Assembly: GCA_002402725.1 (NCBI GenBank) | Contig: DHGL01000048.1 | Span: 13,526-32,382, forward strand | Direction: 5' to 3' | DNA: 18,857 nucleotides | Source of the DNA: Anaerolineaceae bacterium UBA4799 | GTDB taxonomy: Bacteria; Chloroflexota; Anaerolineae; Anaerolineales; Anaerolineaceae | Shown: positions 6,508 through 13,759 of the stretch, piece by piece | Numbering within the stretch: the first letter of the stretch is position 1 | Layout of the letters: every line of letters begins with the position of its first letter | Notes under the pieces: generated by a model | The model's database searches: none | The model's input: only the letters and a program-made list of their open reading frames with translations | What the model was told of the DNA's origin: nothing | Position numbers and translations under genes: made by a program

Positions 6508-7338
6508 TCACTTGCTCATTTGGGCAAGAGCCTTCAGCAAGGAGTTCGCTACCAGTGTACCGGATTGAGCACGGTAATCCTGAGTACCCACGCGGCTGCC
6601 AGCCATTACTGCGCTCAAAAGGGCGTTGACGTCACTACTACCGGCTTGCTTGGCCTGCATATAGGCCATGCCGGCCTTCAGTAATTTGGCAACGTCGATC
6701 TTGCCAGATTTTGAACTGCTGGAACCAGTGGCGCCGGTCAACCCACCTAATAGCGACCCTAACAGATCATCGCCGGCGCCGGTGCTTGCGGGTGTCTGTT
6801 GCGTGCCAGTGAGCCCGCCAAGCAGCGAACCCAAAAGGTCGCCATCTGCTTCAGCACCTGCGGGTGCCTGTTGTGTGCCGGTAAGCCCGCCGAGCAGCGA
6901 GCCCAACAGGCCAGCACCTGGCTGCTGGGTGGTTGGTTGTTGAGCGTAGGTTTTCCTGGCCTGGGTTTGCAGCGTTTGCGGGGTAACCTTCTTCTGTGTT
7001 CCCATCAACGCCTGCAACAAGGTGACTGCGTTGTTGGAGGTAAGGGTCTTTTTACCCCCTAGTTTGGCTGAAGCATCCTGCAATCCCTGGGCATAAAGTT
7101 TTGCGGAGCCGCTCTGACTCTTCGCTTGAAGCAACTGGCTGGCATACGCCAGTTGCTCAGCCGGCGTGGCTTTGCTTTTTGCCTTCATTGCCTGGGTAAT
7201 CACCTCAAAGATCTCAACCATGTTGTCACCATGATTGTGATTGTAGGTATCCGCCTGGTTTAAGGCGTCTTTGTTTTGGTCAAGTGCAGAAACTACACTG
7301 CCAAAAAGTTGTGCCAGATCAATACTCTGAGTTGTCAT
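6508..7338 (-). CDS. DAK2 (DhaL)-like domain protein with internal 24-residue repeats; function unknown
   Basis: A 276-residue soluble protein. The N-terminal half has LNQADTYNHNHGDNMVEIF (about residues 26-44), which lines up with the nucleotide/metal-binding DGDxGxNM motif of DAK2/DhaL proteins, and the C-terminus (GTQDYRAQSGTLVANSLLKAL) lines up with the DAK2 end motif GxxDPGAxS. The usual Mg-ligand aspartates are largely replaced by Asn and His, so kinase activity is doubtful. The middle (about 131-210) is low-complexity and carries three copies of LLGSLLGGLTG, 24 residues apart, separated by Gln/Pro/Ala-rich linkers. Good Shine-Dalgarno (AAAGGAAA) before the ATG. Divergent from padR, with a TATAAT-like -10 at the complement of 7377-7382, so the two may share control. 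The DAK2 relationship is by eye; the role is not known. Confidence 0.65.
   Translation of the reverse strand: MTTQSIDLAQLFGSVVSALDQNKDALNQADTYNHNHGDNMVEIFEVITQAMKAKSKATPAEQLAYASQLLQAKSQSGSAKLYAQGLQDASAKLGGKKTLTSNNAVTLLQALMGTQKKVTPQTLQTQARKTYAQQPTTQQPGAGLLGSLLGGLTGTQQAPAGAEADGDLLGSLLGGLTGTQQTPASTGAGDDLLGSLLGGLTGATGSSSSKSGKIDVAKLLKAGMAYMQAKQAGSSDVNALLSAVMAGSRVGTQDYRAQSGTLVANSLLKALAQMSK
6730..6909 (-). repeat. Three-copy 72-bp repeat inside the DAK2-like gene
   Basis: Three copies of a segment encoding LLGSLLGGLTG(TQQ) at residues 144, 168 and 192 of the protein, period 24 residues (72 bp). The linkers between them differ, so the array is not a recent perfect duplication. Confidence 0.85.
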
Positions 7339-7393
7339 TTTAATTTCCTTTCCCTATTTGGTAGTTTATTATTTTTATTATATCCCTGATTCA

Positions 7394-7422
7394 TTGACAC
7401 CCTTTTCTCGATGTGTTATTAT
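7394..7422 (+). promoter_or_regulatory. Promoter of the padR-ABC transporter operon
   Basis: A perfect TTGACA (7394-7399) and TATTAT (7417-7422) are separated by 17 bp. The predicted start, near 7429, falls inside the palindrome at 7428-7444 and about 24 nt before the padR ATG, leaving a very short leader. Confidence 0.7.
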
Positions 7423-7427
7423 ATATA

Positions 7428-7444
7428 TATTCAATATTTGAATA
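7428..7444. promoter_or_regulatory. 17-bp palindrome at the padR transcription start
   Basis: TATTCAA and TTGAATA form perfect 7-bp arms around TAT. It overlaps the predicted transcription start of padR, as expected of an autoregulatory operator. It is AT-rich and does not have the ATGT-N8-ACAT pattern known for some PadR proteins, so the assignment is tentative. Confidence 0.5.
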
Positions 7445-7452
7445 ATCATATT

Positions 7453-8022
7453 ATGAACTCTAAGAACCTCACACTCAATGCTTCTGAATACGCCCTGCTC
7501 GGTTTTCTCGCAGCAGGACCCTCTCATGGATATGAGTTGCACCGAAAGCTCACCGATCCGGAAGGCGCGGGAATGATATGGGGTATCAAGATTTCAAACA
7601 TGTACGCCCAGCTGGAAAAATTGGAAAGGCGCGGGTTGATCAGCGGCCGCCTGCTGGAAAACGAACAACGCCCGGCGCGTACGGAGTATTCTCTCACCGC
7701 GACAGGAAGAAATCTGTTCCATCACTGGCTGCATCAACCGGTGCAGCACCCGCGGGATTTCCGCCACGAGTTCTTCCTGCAATTGTATTTTGTGTCTCAA
7801 TATGAGCCTGATGCGCTTGATTCACTGATGGACAATCAACTTGAACTCTGCCGTGTGTGGCAACAGAATTTATCGGTAAAAAAGGAAGTTGCTACAAGCA
7901 CAATCAACTTCACTACCCTGACCAACAGTTTCCGCTCCTCGCAGATCCAATCGATGATCGATTGGTTGCTGTGGATAAAGAATGAAAAGATAAAAATCAA
8001 ACCTAAACGAGGTGAACAATGA
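7453..8022 (+). CDS. PadR-family transcriptional regulator
   Basis: A 189-residue PadR-like winged-helix regulator. The N-terminus shows the family signature LNASEYALLGFLAAGPSHGYELHRKL, then MYAQLEKLERRGLISGR (recognition helix and following region) and the RTEYSLTATG wing; the C-terminal half is helical, as in the PadR-s2 dimerisation domain. I chose the ATG at 7453: an in-frame ATG at 7411 lies inside the promoter and adds residues (CYYIYIQYLNNH) not typical of the family. There is no clear Shine-Dalgarno. The stop overlaps the next gene's start as ATGA, so the regulator is the first gene of the transporter operon and probably controls it and perhaps the divergent DAK2-like gene. Ligand unknown; metal or cofactor status is a guess from the neighbours. 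Confidence 0.92.
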   Translation: MNSKNLTLNASEYALLGFLAAGPSHGYELHRKLTDPEGAGMIWGIKISNMYAQLEKLERRGLISGRLLENEQRPARTEYSLTATGRNLFHHWLHQPVQHPRDFRHEFFLQLYFVSQYEPDALDSLMDNQLELCRVWQQNLSVKKEVATSTINFTTLTNSFRSSQIQSMIDWLLWIKNEKIKIKPKRGEQ

Positions 8023-9182
8023 AACGCTCCATACAATTCGTATTAGTATTTGTACTGGTGGCCAGCCTGCTGGCTGCCTGCGCGGCGCCTGCGCCAACAG
8101 CGGCACCCATTCTCACTGAACCCCCGGCTACCGAAGCTCCACCAGCAATTGAAACAGCAACCCCCACCGAACCGCCAGTGGTTGAGAAGATCACTGTTAT
8201 TGATGCCCTCGGCCGGGAGGTTGTGTTTGATCAATACCCCTCGCACATTATGATTGTAGGTAAGGCGGCGTTTATGCTGCTTGACGCGGCATTCCTCTTC
8301 CCTGAAGCCCCGGAAAGGATCATCGGGTACGAACTTCGTTCTCAAACCGGGCTGAATTTCATTTACACAGCGTTTCCTCAAAGCCGTAATATGACCGTAC
8401 TTGAGACTGATGCCGGGCCAGAGCAGATCGCCCCGGTGAACCCCGATCTGGTAATGATGAAGTCATATCTTAAAGAACAACTTGGCGACCAGGTGGAACT
8501 GCTGGGCATCAAGGTCGTCTACCTCGATCTGGAAACACCTGAGGCGATCAATAATGACATTCGCACACTCGGCACGATCTTCGGTAATGCAGAACGAGCC
8601 GAGCAATTGGTGAGTCTTTACGACCAGGCCCGTACAAGAATCACCGATGTCACCGCCACCATTCCCCCTGAAGAGAAGCCCTCTACCCTGCTCATCCAAT
8701 ACTCCAATAAAGGCGGAGAAACCGCCTTTAAGGTCCCCACAGGTAGTTACCTGCAAACTCAACTTGTCGAAATGGCAGGTGGCGAACCGGTGTGGAAGGA
8801 TGTGATGGGAGAAGGCTGGTCAGTCATTACCCTGGAGCAAATCGCTGCCTGGAACCCGGATGTCATCATCGTCATTGATTACAGCGGAAAAGCCATGGAG
8901 ACCGTGGACAGCCTGGAAGCAAATGAGAACTGGCAACAACTGGACGCGGTAAAGAACGGGAAATTGTACGCCTTCCCACTGGACTTTCAGAGTTGGGATC
9001 AACCTGATACCCGGTGGACATTGGGACTGGCATGGCTCGCGACCATATTACAGCCAGAGCGCTTTGAATCGCTGAAAATGTACGTGGAAATCCCGGCTTT
9101 TTACACGGATTTCTACGGGTTGAGCGAATCTGCGGTTGAGCAGAACATTCTGCCGTTGGTGAAGGGCAATTTTTCAGAGTAA
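8019..9182 (+). CDS. ABC transporter substrate-binding lipoprotein, siderophore/heme/corrinoid class
   Basis: A 387-residue exported lipoprotein with a signal peptide and lipobox LLAAC (Cys21), a Pro/Thr/Glu-rich tether (about 22-58), then a class III (FhuD/BtuF/FepB-like) binding fold beginning with VIDALGREVVFDQYP. Typical points include GPEQIAPVNPDLVMM (about 129-143), the long inter-lobe helix region, and a second lobe with ITLEQIAAWNPDVIIVI. It captures an iron-chelate, heme, corrinoid or similar metal compound outside the membrane and hands it to the FecCD permease that follows. The ATG overlaps the padR stop and has an excellent GAGGTGA Shine-Dalgarno. The sequence does not tell me the substrate. 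An 8-G run follows the stop codon. Confidence 0.9.
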   Translation: MKRSIQFVLVFVLVASLLAACAAPAPTAAPILTEPPATEAPPAIETATPTEPPVVEKITVIDALGREVVFDQYPSHIMIVGKAAFMLLDAAFLFPEAPERIIGYELRSQTGLNFIYTAFPQSRNMTVLETDAGPEQIAPVNPDLVMMKSYLKEQLGDQVELLGIKVVYLDLETPEAINNDIRTLGTIFGNAERAEQLVSLYDQARTRITDVTATIPPEEKPSTLLIQYSNKGGETAFKVPTGSYLQTQLVEMAGGEPVWKDVMGEGWSVITLEQIAAWNPDVIIVIDYSGKAMETVDSLEANENWQQLDAVKNGKLYAFPLDFQSWDQPDTRWTLGLAWLATILQPERFESLKMYVEIPAFYTDFYGLSESAVEQNILPLVKGNFSE

Positions 9183-9187
9183 GGGGG

Positions 9188-9203
9188 GGGTGGAAATTCA
9201 CCC
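9188..9203 (+). other. Small hairpin between binding-protein and permease genes
   Basis: GGGTG and CACCC form a 5-bp stem with a 6-nt loop, directly after an 8-G run following the binding-protein stop. It could stabilise the upstream mRNA and set a higher level for the binding protein than for the permease. Weak evidence. Confidence 0.35.
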
Positions 9204-9218
9204 ATTTATTGAGCCGAC

Positions 9219-10211
9219 TTGAAAACCCACAAGACCCTCGTCACACTCGTGCTCCTGCTCACGCCATTGGTCGTTCTTTTGGTCTCCCTCTTCATTGGCA
9301 GATACCCCAAGCCGCTCTTTATGCCCTTGTCCGTATTGCTTAATGACCAACTGGGTCAAAACCTTGTGTACAACCTGAGGCTGCCACGGCTCATAACTTC
9401 CGCTCTGTTGGGTATGTCTCTCGCTACAGCCGGAGGTGTCATGCAAATGCTCTTCCGCAACCCGCTGGTTGAGCCAGGGTTCCTGGGTGTGACCCAGGGG
9501 GCGGGGTTCGGCGCTGCGTTGAGCATTCTCTTTCTTTCCACTTCTCCACTGGTTGTAGAACTGACCGCTGCCGGTTTTGCGGTCCTCGGGCTCATGCTCT
9601 CGTATTTCATCGCCAGGCGCATCCGCTTTGGAGGCTGGGTGTTGCGGCTTGTGCTCTCCGGTATCGCGGTTTCAGCAGTGTTTTCAGCCGGGCTTGGCAT
9701 CCTCAAATATATGGCAGACCCTACCTCCCAACTACCTGAAATTGTCTTCTGGTTGTTGGGAGGTTTATGGTCGGTCACCTGGGCGGACTTGTGGTACATC
9801 CTGCCGGTGGTGGTGATTGGATTGGTCATTGTCTACCTCATGCGCTGGCGCCTGAACCTGCTTTCATTAAGTGACGAGACCGCTTTCTCGCTGGGAGTGG
9901 CGGTGGGGCGCGAACGTACGCTGCTGCTGGCGGCGAGCGTGGCAGTAACCGCGGTAGTGGTTTCAGTAGCAGGCATTGTGGGTTGGATTGGACTGATCAT
10001 CCCCCACATCGCCAGACGCATCGCCGGTGCCAACGCGGCTGCGTTCATCCCGGTGAGCATGTCATTAGGCGCGGTGTTCGGCATCATTTGTGATGACCTG
10101 GCCAGGGTGCTTACCACCGGTGAGATCCCGCTGGGGATCATTACTTCGCTCATCGGCGCTGTCATCTTCCTGGTTATGATGACCTCTCAATCCATGAGGA
10201 TCGCGAGATGA
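9219..10211 (+). CDS. FecCD-family ABC transporter permease
   Basis: A 330-residue integral membrane protein with about 9-10 hydrophobic segments. Family signatures are clear: RLPRLITSALLGMSLATAGG then MQMLFRNPLVEPGFLGVTQGAGFGA (about residues 48-100), and near the C-terminus GIVGWIGLIIPHIARRIAGAN, which includes the loop that docks with the ATPase. It forms the channel for import of the metal-chelate or corrinoid captured by the upstream lipoprotein. The start is TTG at 9219: an in-frame stop at 9210-9212 rules out anything longer, and a later GTG (9249) would cut into the first membrane segment. No good Shine-Dalgarno is seen, so the start is the least certain part. The stop overlaps the ATPase start as ATGA. 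Confidence 0.92.
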   Translation: MKTHKTLVTLVLLLTPLVVLLVSLFIGRYPKPLFMPLSVLLNDQLGQNLVYNLRLPRLITSALLGMSLATAGGVMQMLFRNPLVEPGFLGVTQGAGFGAALSILFLSTSPLVVELTAAGFAVLGLMLSYFIARRIRFGGWVLRLVLSGIAVSAVFSAGLGILKYMADPTSQLPEIVFWLLGGLWSVTWADLWYILPVVVIGLVIVYLMRWRLNLLSLSDETAFSLGVAVGRERTLLLAASVAVTAVVVSVAGIVGWIGLIIPHIARRIAGANAAAFIPVSMSLGAVFGIICDDLARVLTTGEIPLGIITSLIGAVIFLVMMTSQSMRIAR

Positions 10212-10999
10212 GTTCACCAATGATTCAGGTCAACGAGTTAACCTTTTCATACAGCCCGTCAGTAAACGCGGCTGTCAATAAAGTTTCGTTCGAAATCTTC
10301 ACCCAAACAGTAACCGCCATCCTGGGACCCAACGGAGCCGGGAAAACCACCCTGTTACACCTGCTCTTACGGCTTAAATCACCTCTAACCGGTTCCATCC
10401 ATTTACAGGGCAGACCGATCAACAGTTACTCACGCCATGAACTCAGTCAGAACATTGGTCTGGTGCCGCAAACGGAATACATCCCCTTTGAATATACCGC
10501 GCTGGAGTATGTGACCCTCGGGCGCGCTCCCTACCTGGGTCCACTGGAAATACCAGGTGAAAAGGATATTGAAATCGCCCGCCAGTCGTTGAAGGATGTA
10601 GGGATGTCGCATCTTGAAAATCGACCCATACCCGCCTTGAGTGGAGGAGAACTGCAACTTGTATTGCTTGCCAGGTCTCTGTGCCAGCAGCCTAGAGTTT
10701 TATTATTGGATGAACCCACCTCCCACCTGGATCTCGCCAACCGCAATATCACCCTGCAGATCATGGACCGGTTGCGCAGTTCAGGCACTACCCTGATCTT
10801 CAGTACCCATGACCCCGAAGCCGCCGCCTTGATCGCCGACAAACTGGTGCTGATGCGCGCTGGCCAGGTTTTGGAGGCCGGCTCATTGGATGAGGTTTTC
10901 ACCACAGGAGCGCTGAGCCGTACCTACGGTACGCAGGTGGAAGTGGTGCAGGTTGATGGACTGCTCGTTGTAAAATCCATGGAACGGCTTGGCAGATAA
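10208..10999 (+). CDS. ABC transporter ATP-binding protein, FepC/BtuD class
   Basis: A 263-residue ATPase. Walker A GPNGAGKTT (40-48), Q-loop VPQ (86-88), signature LSGGELQ (144-150), Walker B VLLLDEP (164-170) with D-loop SHLD, and H-loop STHD are all present and intact. It powers the FecCD permease encoded just before it; the two genes overlap by ATGA and GAGG lies upstream of the ATG. The signature has Leu-Gln where LSGGExQ members often have Arg-Gln, a minor change. The C-terminal 40 residues (after VLEAGSLDEVF) form the small tail common in this group. The transporter is complete: lipoprotein, permease (homodimer) and ATPase. Confidence 0.95.
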   Translation: MSSPMIQVNELTFSYSPSVNAAVNKVSFEIFTQTVTAILGPNGAGKTTLLHLLLRLKSPLTGSIHLQGRPINSYSRHELSQNIGLVPQTEYIPFEYTALEYVTLGRAPYLGPLEIPGEKDIEIARQSLKDVGMSHLENRPIPALSGGELQLVLLARSLCQQPRVLLLDEPTSHLDLANRNITLQIMDRLRSSGTTLIFSTHDPEAAALIADKLVLMRAGQVLEAGSLDEVFTTGALSRTYGTQVEVVQVDGLLVVKSMERLGR

Positions 11000-11003
11000 A
11001 TCG

Positions 11004-11531
11004 ATGGCAAAGATAATTCTGTTGAGTGCCGAAAAAGGCAGCGGCAAGACCACAGCTCTCATTAAATTAAGAGAAAAACTTGCCAGCCTGACCTTGAGTT
11101 CACACGGGGTACTGAGTCCACCGGTGGAATTAAACGGGGAAAAAATTGCCATTGATTTGATGGACGCCAAAAGCGCTGAGCGCAGGCTCCTGGCTGTACC
11201 AGCCACTGATGACATCCCGGAGCCATCAGGATTGCTGTGGCGTTTTAACAGAGATACACTGCAGTGGGGCAACCAGCTTCTTTCTGAGGCCGTCCCCTGT
11301 GACATCCTCTTTGTTGACGAAATGGGTCCGCTTGAGTTCAACCGGAACGAGGGTTTGAGCAAAGGATTTTCCGCGATAGATTCCCGTGGTTTCCTGGCGG
11401 CCTTGGTGACCATACGCCCTTCGCTGCTGGAAAGCGCCCTTGCGCGCTGGCCTGATGCCAGGGTGTACAGGGTTGCCATTAAGGAGCAATCCCGCCTGGT
11501 GAATGACCTGTTCCGCTTGATCACAAGTTAA
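11004..11531 (+). CDS. THEP1-like nucleoside-triphosphatase (NTPase_1)
   Basis: A 175-residue P-loop NTPase: Walker A in SAEKGSGKTT (8-17) and Walker B in ILFVDEMGPLEF, the latter typical of the NTPase_1/THEP1 family, whose members hydrolyse NTPs but whose cell role is poorly known. Length fits the family. I chose the ATG at 11004; a TTG at 10989 would overlap the ATPase end and only adds five residues. It lies 4 bp past the ATPase stop, so it belongs to the importer operon. Such NTPases recur beside metal or cofactor transporters, suggesting a part in handling the imported compound, such as nucleotide-driven insertion or modification of a cofactor (inference). Possible alternative family: DUF2478. 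Confidence 0.8.
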   Translation: MAKIILLSAEKGSGKTTALIKLREKLASLTLSSHGVLSPPVELNGEKIAIDLMDAKSAERRLLAVPATDDIPEPSGLLWRFNRDTLQWGNQLLSEAVPCDILFVDEMGPLEFNRNEGLSKGFSAIDSRGFLAALVTIRPSLLESALARWPDARVYRVAIKEQSRLVNDLFRLITS

Positions 11532-11582
11532 TCTCATTGAGGCGCTGCCCGCATTTTGAGTATTTTTCACCAATTATGCGTA

Positions 11583-11588
11583 TATAAT
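11583..11588 (+). promoter_or_regulatory. TATAAT -10 box just before the patatin gene
   Basis: A consensus TATAAT ends 6 bp before the patatin ATG, so the predicted first transcribed base is at or next to the start codon. There is no good -35 and no Shine-Dalgarno, which fits a leaderless transcript. Confidence 0.45.
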
Positions 11589-11594
11589 AACGGT

Positions 11595-12416
11595 ATGAAC
11601 AACATCGGCGAATTATTCGATAAAGTAAAAAACCTGTTGCCGCAAAGAAAGGTAGGGTTAGCTTTAAGCGGCGGCGCCACCTATGGGGCTGCGCATGTGG
11701 GCGTACTGCAGGTGCTTGAAGAGAATGGTATTCACCCGCACCTGGTGGCGGGCACCAGCGCTGGCGCGCTCGTTGGCGCGGCTTATTGCGCGGGCATCCC
11801 GCTGAGTGAGATCGAAACCCTCTTTCGCACCATGAAATGGCCAACGCTGCTCAAGCTTTCCATCAGAAATTCTCTCTCCATTTTTGATACCCAGCCCATG
11901 GAAGAATTCTTACGCAGGAAGATTGGTGATATTGATTTTAAGGACCTCAAGATCCCCTTTGCGGCAGTTGCTTGCGATATTCACACCGGCGCGAAAGTTG
12001 TGCTGAACGCAGGGCCGGTCGCACCCGCCATCCGTGCCAGCGCTGCCATTCCGGGTCTGTTTTCTCCTGTCGAAATTAACGGTCGCCTGCTGGTGGATGG
12101 GGGCATTGTTGACAACCTGCCGGTAGACGAGGTGAGAGCCATGGGAGCGGGGTACGTGATTTCAAGCGATGTATCTCACCGCGGACCCCACACCAAGAAA
12201 CCGGAAAATCCCTTCGAGATCACGCTGTCAATGGTTTACATCATGCAAACGCGCGCCGCCCTTCCCCATGAAGACGCATCGAATTGTTACATTCGACCCA
12301 AAGTATCTCAATATTCATCTTGGGGTTTCAAGGATGTTCCACAGGTTACAGAGGCTGGTCGGGAAGCCGCCAGGCAAGTTATCCCTCAACTGCGCAGGCA
12401 GCTGCGCATCCGTTAA
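11595..12416 (+). CDS. Patatin-like phospholipase / serine esterase
   Basis: A 273-residue bacterial patatin-like protein (RssA/YlbK type), a lipid acyl hydrolase fold. Seen: oxyanion-hole strand LALSGGATYGAAHVGVLQVL (22-41), nucleophile elbow GTSAG (Ser55), and the catalytic Asp in VDGGIVDNLP (Asp168), so the Ser-Asp dyad is intact. In the usual GGxxRG or GGxxKG oxyanion motif the basic residue is Tyr30 here. No signal peptide; it is probably cytoplasmic or peripheral. The start at 11595 follows a TATAAT box and removes a 13-residue upstream extension that is unlike the family. It is not clearly part of the transporter operon (63-bp gap with its own -10). Substrate unknown. Confidence 0.9.
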   Translation: MNNIGELFDKVKNLLPQRKVGLALSGGATYGAAHVGVLQVLEENGIHPHLVAGTSAGALVGAAYCAGIPLSEIETLFRTMKWPTLLKLSIRNSLSIFDTQPMEEFLRRKIGDIDFKDLKIPFAAVACDIHTGAKVVLNAGPVAPAIRASAAIPGLFSPVEINGRLLVDGGIVDNLPVDEVRAMGAGYVISSDVSHRGPHTKKPENPFEITLSMVYIMQTRAALPHEDASNCYIRPKVSQYSSWGFKDVPQVTEAGREAARQVIPQLRRQLRIR

Positions 12417-12436
12417 AACCGCACAATGATTAAAGA

Positions 12437-12469
12437 AAATGGATGGCCCAAGTCTACGGCCATCCATTT
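12437..12469. terminator. Bidirectional hairpin between convergent patatin and HD-GYP genes
   Basis: A perfect 12-bp stem (AAATGGATGGCC / GGCCATCCATTT) with a 9-nt loop, between two genes pointing at each other. The U-tract is modest on the - strand (TCTTTAA) and poor on the + strand. Position and stability support a shared terminator. Confidence 0.75.
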
Positions 12470-12525
12470 CAGGATTTCCCCCTTCAGCGAAGAACTGGTA
12501 TGCCTATACGCAGGCAATTAAGAAA

Positions 12526-13677
12526 TTACTCCGGACTTCCTTCCTTGTCAAATAATTGGATGAATAATTGCACAACTTCCCTGTCATAGGCGCTCCCGGC
12601 GTTATCCAGCAATTCCTGCAGTGCCTCTTCATGCCCGCATTTCTTTTGATAAGGCCGCCCATCGGTCATGGTTGTATAAGCGTCGGTTACCGCCAGGATG
12701 CGCGCCCCCAGTGGGATCTCGTCACCGCGCAGACCCTTGGGGTAACCTTTACCATCCATGCGTTCATGGTGCGCATTGATAAGCGGCGCAATTCTTTCAA
12801 GTCCCGGCACCCCGCGCACGATTTGCGCACCAATTTCAGGATGGGTTTTCATAATAGCCCATTCTTTTTCTGTAAGGGGTCCTTTCTTCTTCAAAATCGT
12901 ATCTTTTACACCGATTTTTCCGATGTCATGTAGCAGCGCTGCCCAGCATAATTCCCGTGTCTCACGGATGGAAAATCCATATTCTTTAGCCAGCTGCTCA
13001 GAAAGAGACGCCATGCGTTTACTGTGAGACGCGCTGTGTAAATCACGCGTTTCAAGCGTTTTCGATAAAACGATCACAGTCTCTATGGACAGTGACTCCA
13101 GCCGGTCGTTCAGTTGGGTCCTATAGATGGCACTCGCCAGTTGGTCTGCGATCAGGTCCACAAGGTAATAAGAATCAGGCGTCAGTACCGGTTCTTGTCT
13201 GCTGGCAACCTGCCCCAGGATAAGTATCCCGATACCGCTCGTTTCTACCCGCATCGGAATAACCCAGGAAATATACTCTTTGGATATACCCAGGCAATTC
13301 CTCTCTTTTTCTGAAAGATGGTCCCGCCCCAGGAATAATCTGGCGTTGTTCTCAGGATCCAAAAGCCGGTGACAAACGCTTTCAACCTCGGCCGGGTTCA
13401 AAGGTGATAGCTTGCCCGTTGGCGTTGCGTGCCTGGAATAGTGCGCGTGGCATCGGTAATGTCCGTCCAGGTCCATCAAGATGATCTGGCAAATATCCAC
13501 TTCAAGGATTTCAGCAATGTGCCTGGAAGCGCTTTCAACCAGTTCTTCCAGGTTATCGGAATTAGCCAGGTAATGGCTCAGGTCTGAAAGACCATTCCAT
13601 TTTTCCTGGGCATAAGCCGGTACCCCCGTTTCCCGTCGCCTGAAATACTGCGCATTTCCATCAATTGTCTGTGCCAT
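12526..13677 (-). CDS. GAF-like sensor with HD-GYP phosphodiesterase domain
   Basis: A 383-residue protein: an N-terminal GAF-like domain (about 38-188) and a C-terminal HD-GYP domain (about 195-380). HD-GYP proteins hydrolyse cyclic di-GMP or related dinucleotides. Metal-ligand motifs are intact: LLHDIGK (His250-Asp251), HPEIG (His279), NAHHERMDGKGYPKG (His303, His304, GYP 311-313) and AVTDAY (Asp332). There is no membrane segment, so it is cytoplasmic and probably gated by a small ligand bound to the GAF domain. It is the last gene on the - strand of the regulator/peptide cluster, separated from the NHLP-like gene by a hairpin with a short T-run, so expression may be partly uncoupled. The leader just before it can also form small alternative hairpins (13684-13702). 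No strong Shine-Dalgarno. Confidence 0.93.
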   Translation of the reverse strand: MAQTIDGNAQYFRRRETGVPAYAQEKWNGLSDLSHYLANSDNLEELVESASRHIAEILEVDICQIILMDLDGHYRCHAHYSRHATPTGKLSPLNPAEVESVCHRLLDPENNARLFLGRDHLSEKERNCLGISKEYISWVIPMRVETSGIGILILGQVASRQEPVLTPDSYYLVDLIADQLASAIYRTQLNDRLESLSIETVIVLSKTLETRDLHSASHSKRMASLSEQLAKEYGFSIRETRELCWAALLHDIGKIGVKDTILKKKGPLTEKEWAIMKTHPEIGAQIVRGVPGLERIAPLINAHHERMDGKGYPKGLRGDEIPLGARILAVTDAYTTMTDGRPYQKKCGHEEALQELLDNAGSAYDREVVQLFIQLFDKEGSPE

Positions 13678-13703
13678 GTCTCTTACCCTGACGGGTAGTC
13701 AGT

Positions 13704-13727
13704 AAAAGCGGACGAACGAAGCGTCCG
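13704..13727 (-). terminator. Terminator-like hairpin between NHLP-like and HD-GYP genes
   Basis: A 6-bp GC-rich stem (CGGACG / CGTCCG) with a 7-nt loop, followed on the - strand by CTTTTA. It lies 33 bp past the NHLP-like stop and 26 bp before the HD-GYP start (counting the T-run), so it may end or weaken transcription between the two. Confidence 0.5.
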
Positions 13728-13759
13728 TAGGGCTGGGTTGAGATGCTTGATTAATCCAG

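Noticed and set aside
6508..7338. Calling the DAK2-like protein a dihydroxyacetone kinase subunit
   Set aside because: The key metal-binding aspartates are altered and no DhaK partner is nearby.
7411..7452. Upstream ATG for PadR
   Set aside because: It falls before the predicted transcription start and inside the promoter; the added residues do not look like the family.
9183..9190. Run of eight G as a phase-variation tract
   Set aside because: It lies after a stop codon and outside any visible promoter spacer, so slippage would not change a reading frame.
10989..11003. TTG start for the THEP1-like NTPase
   Set aside because: ATG at 11004 gives the normal family N-terminus, with the P-loop near residue 10.
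11556..11594. Upstream ATG for the patatin-like protein
   Set aside because: It would place the TATAAT box inside the coding region and adds residues absent from relatives.
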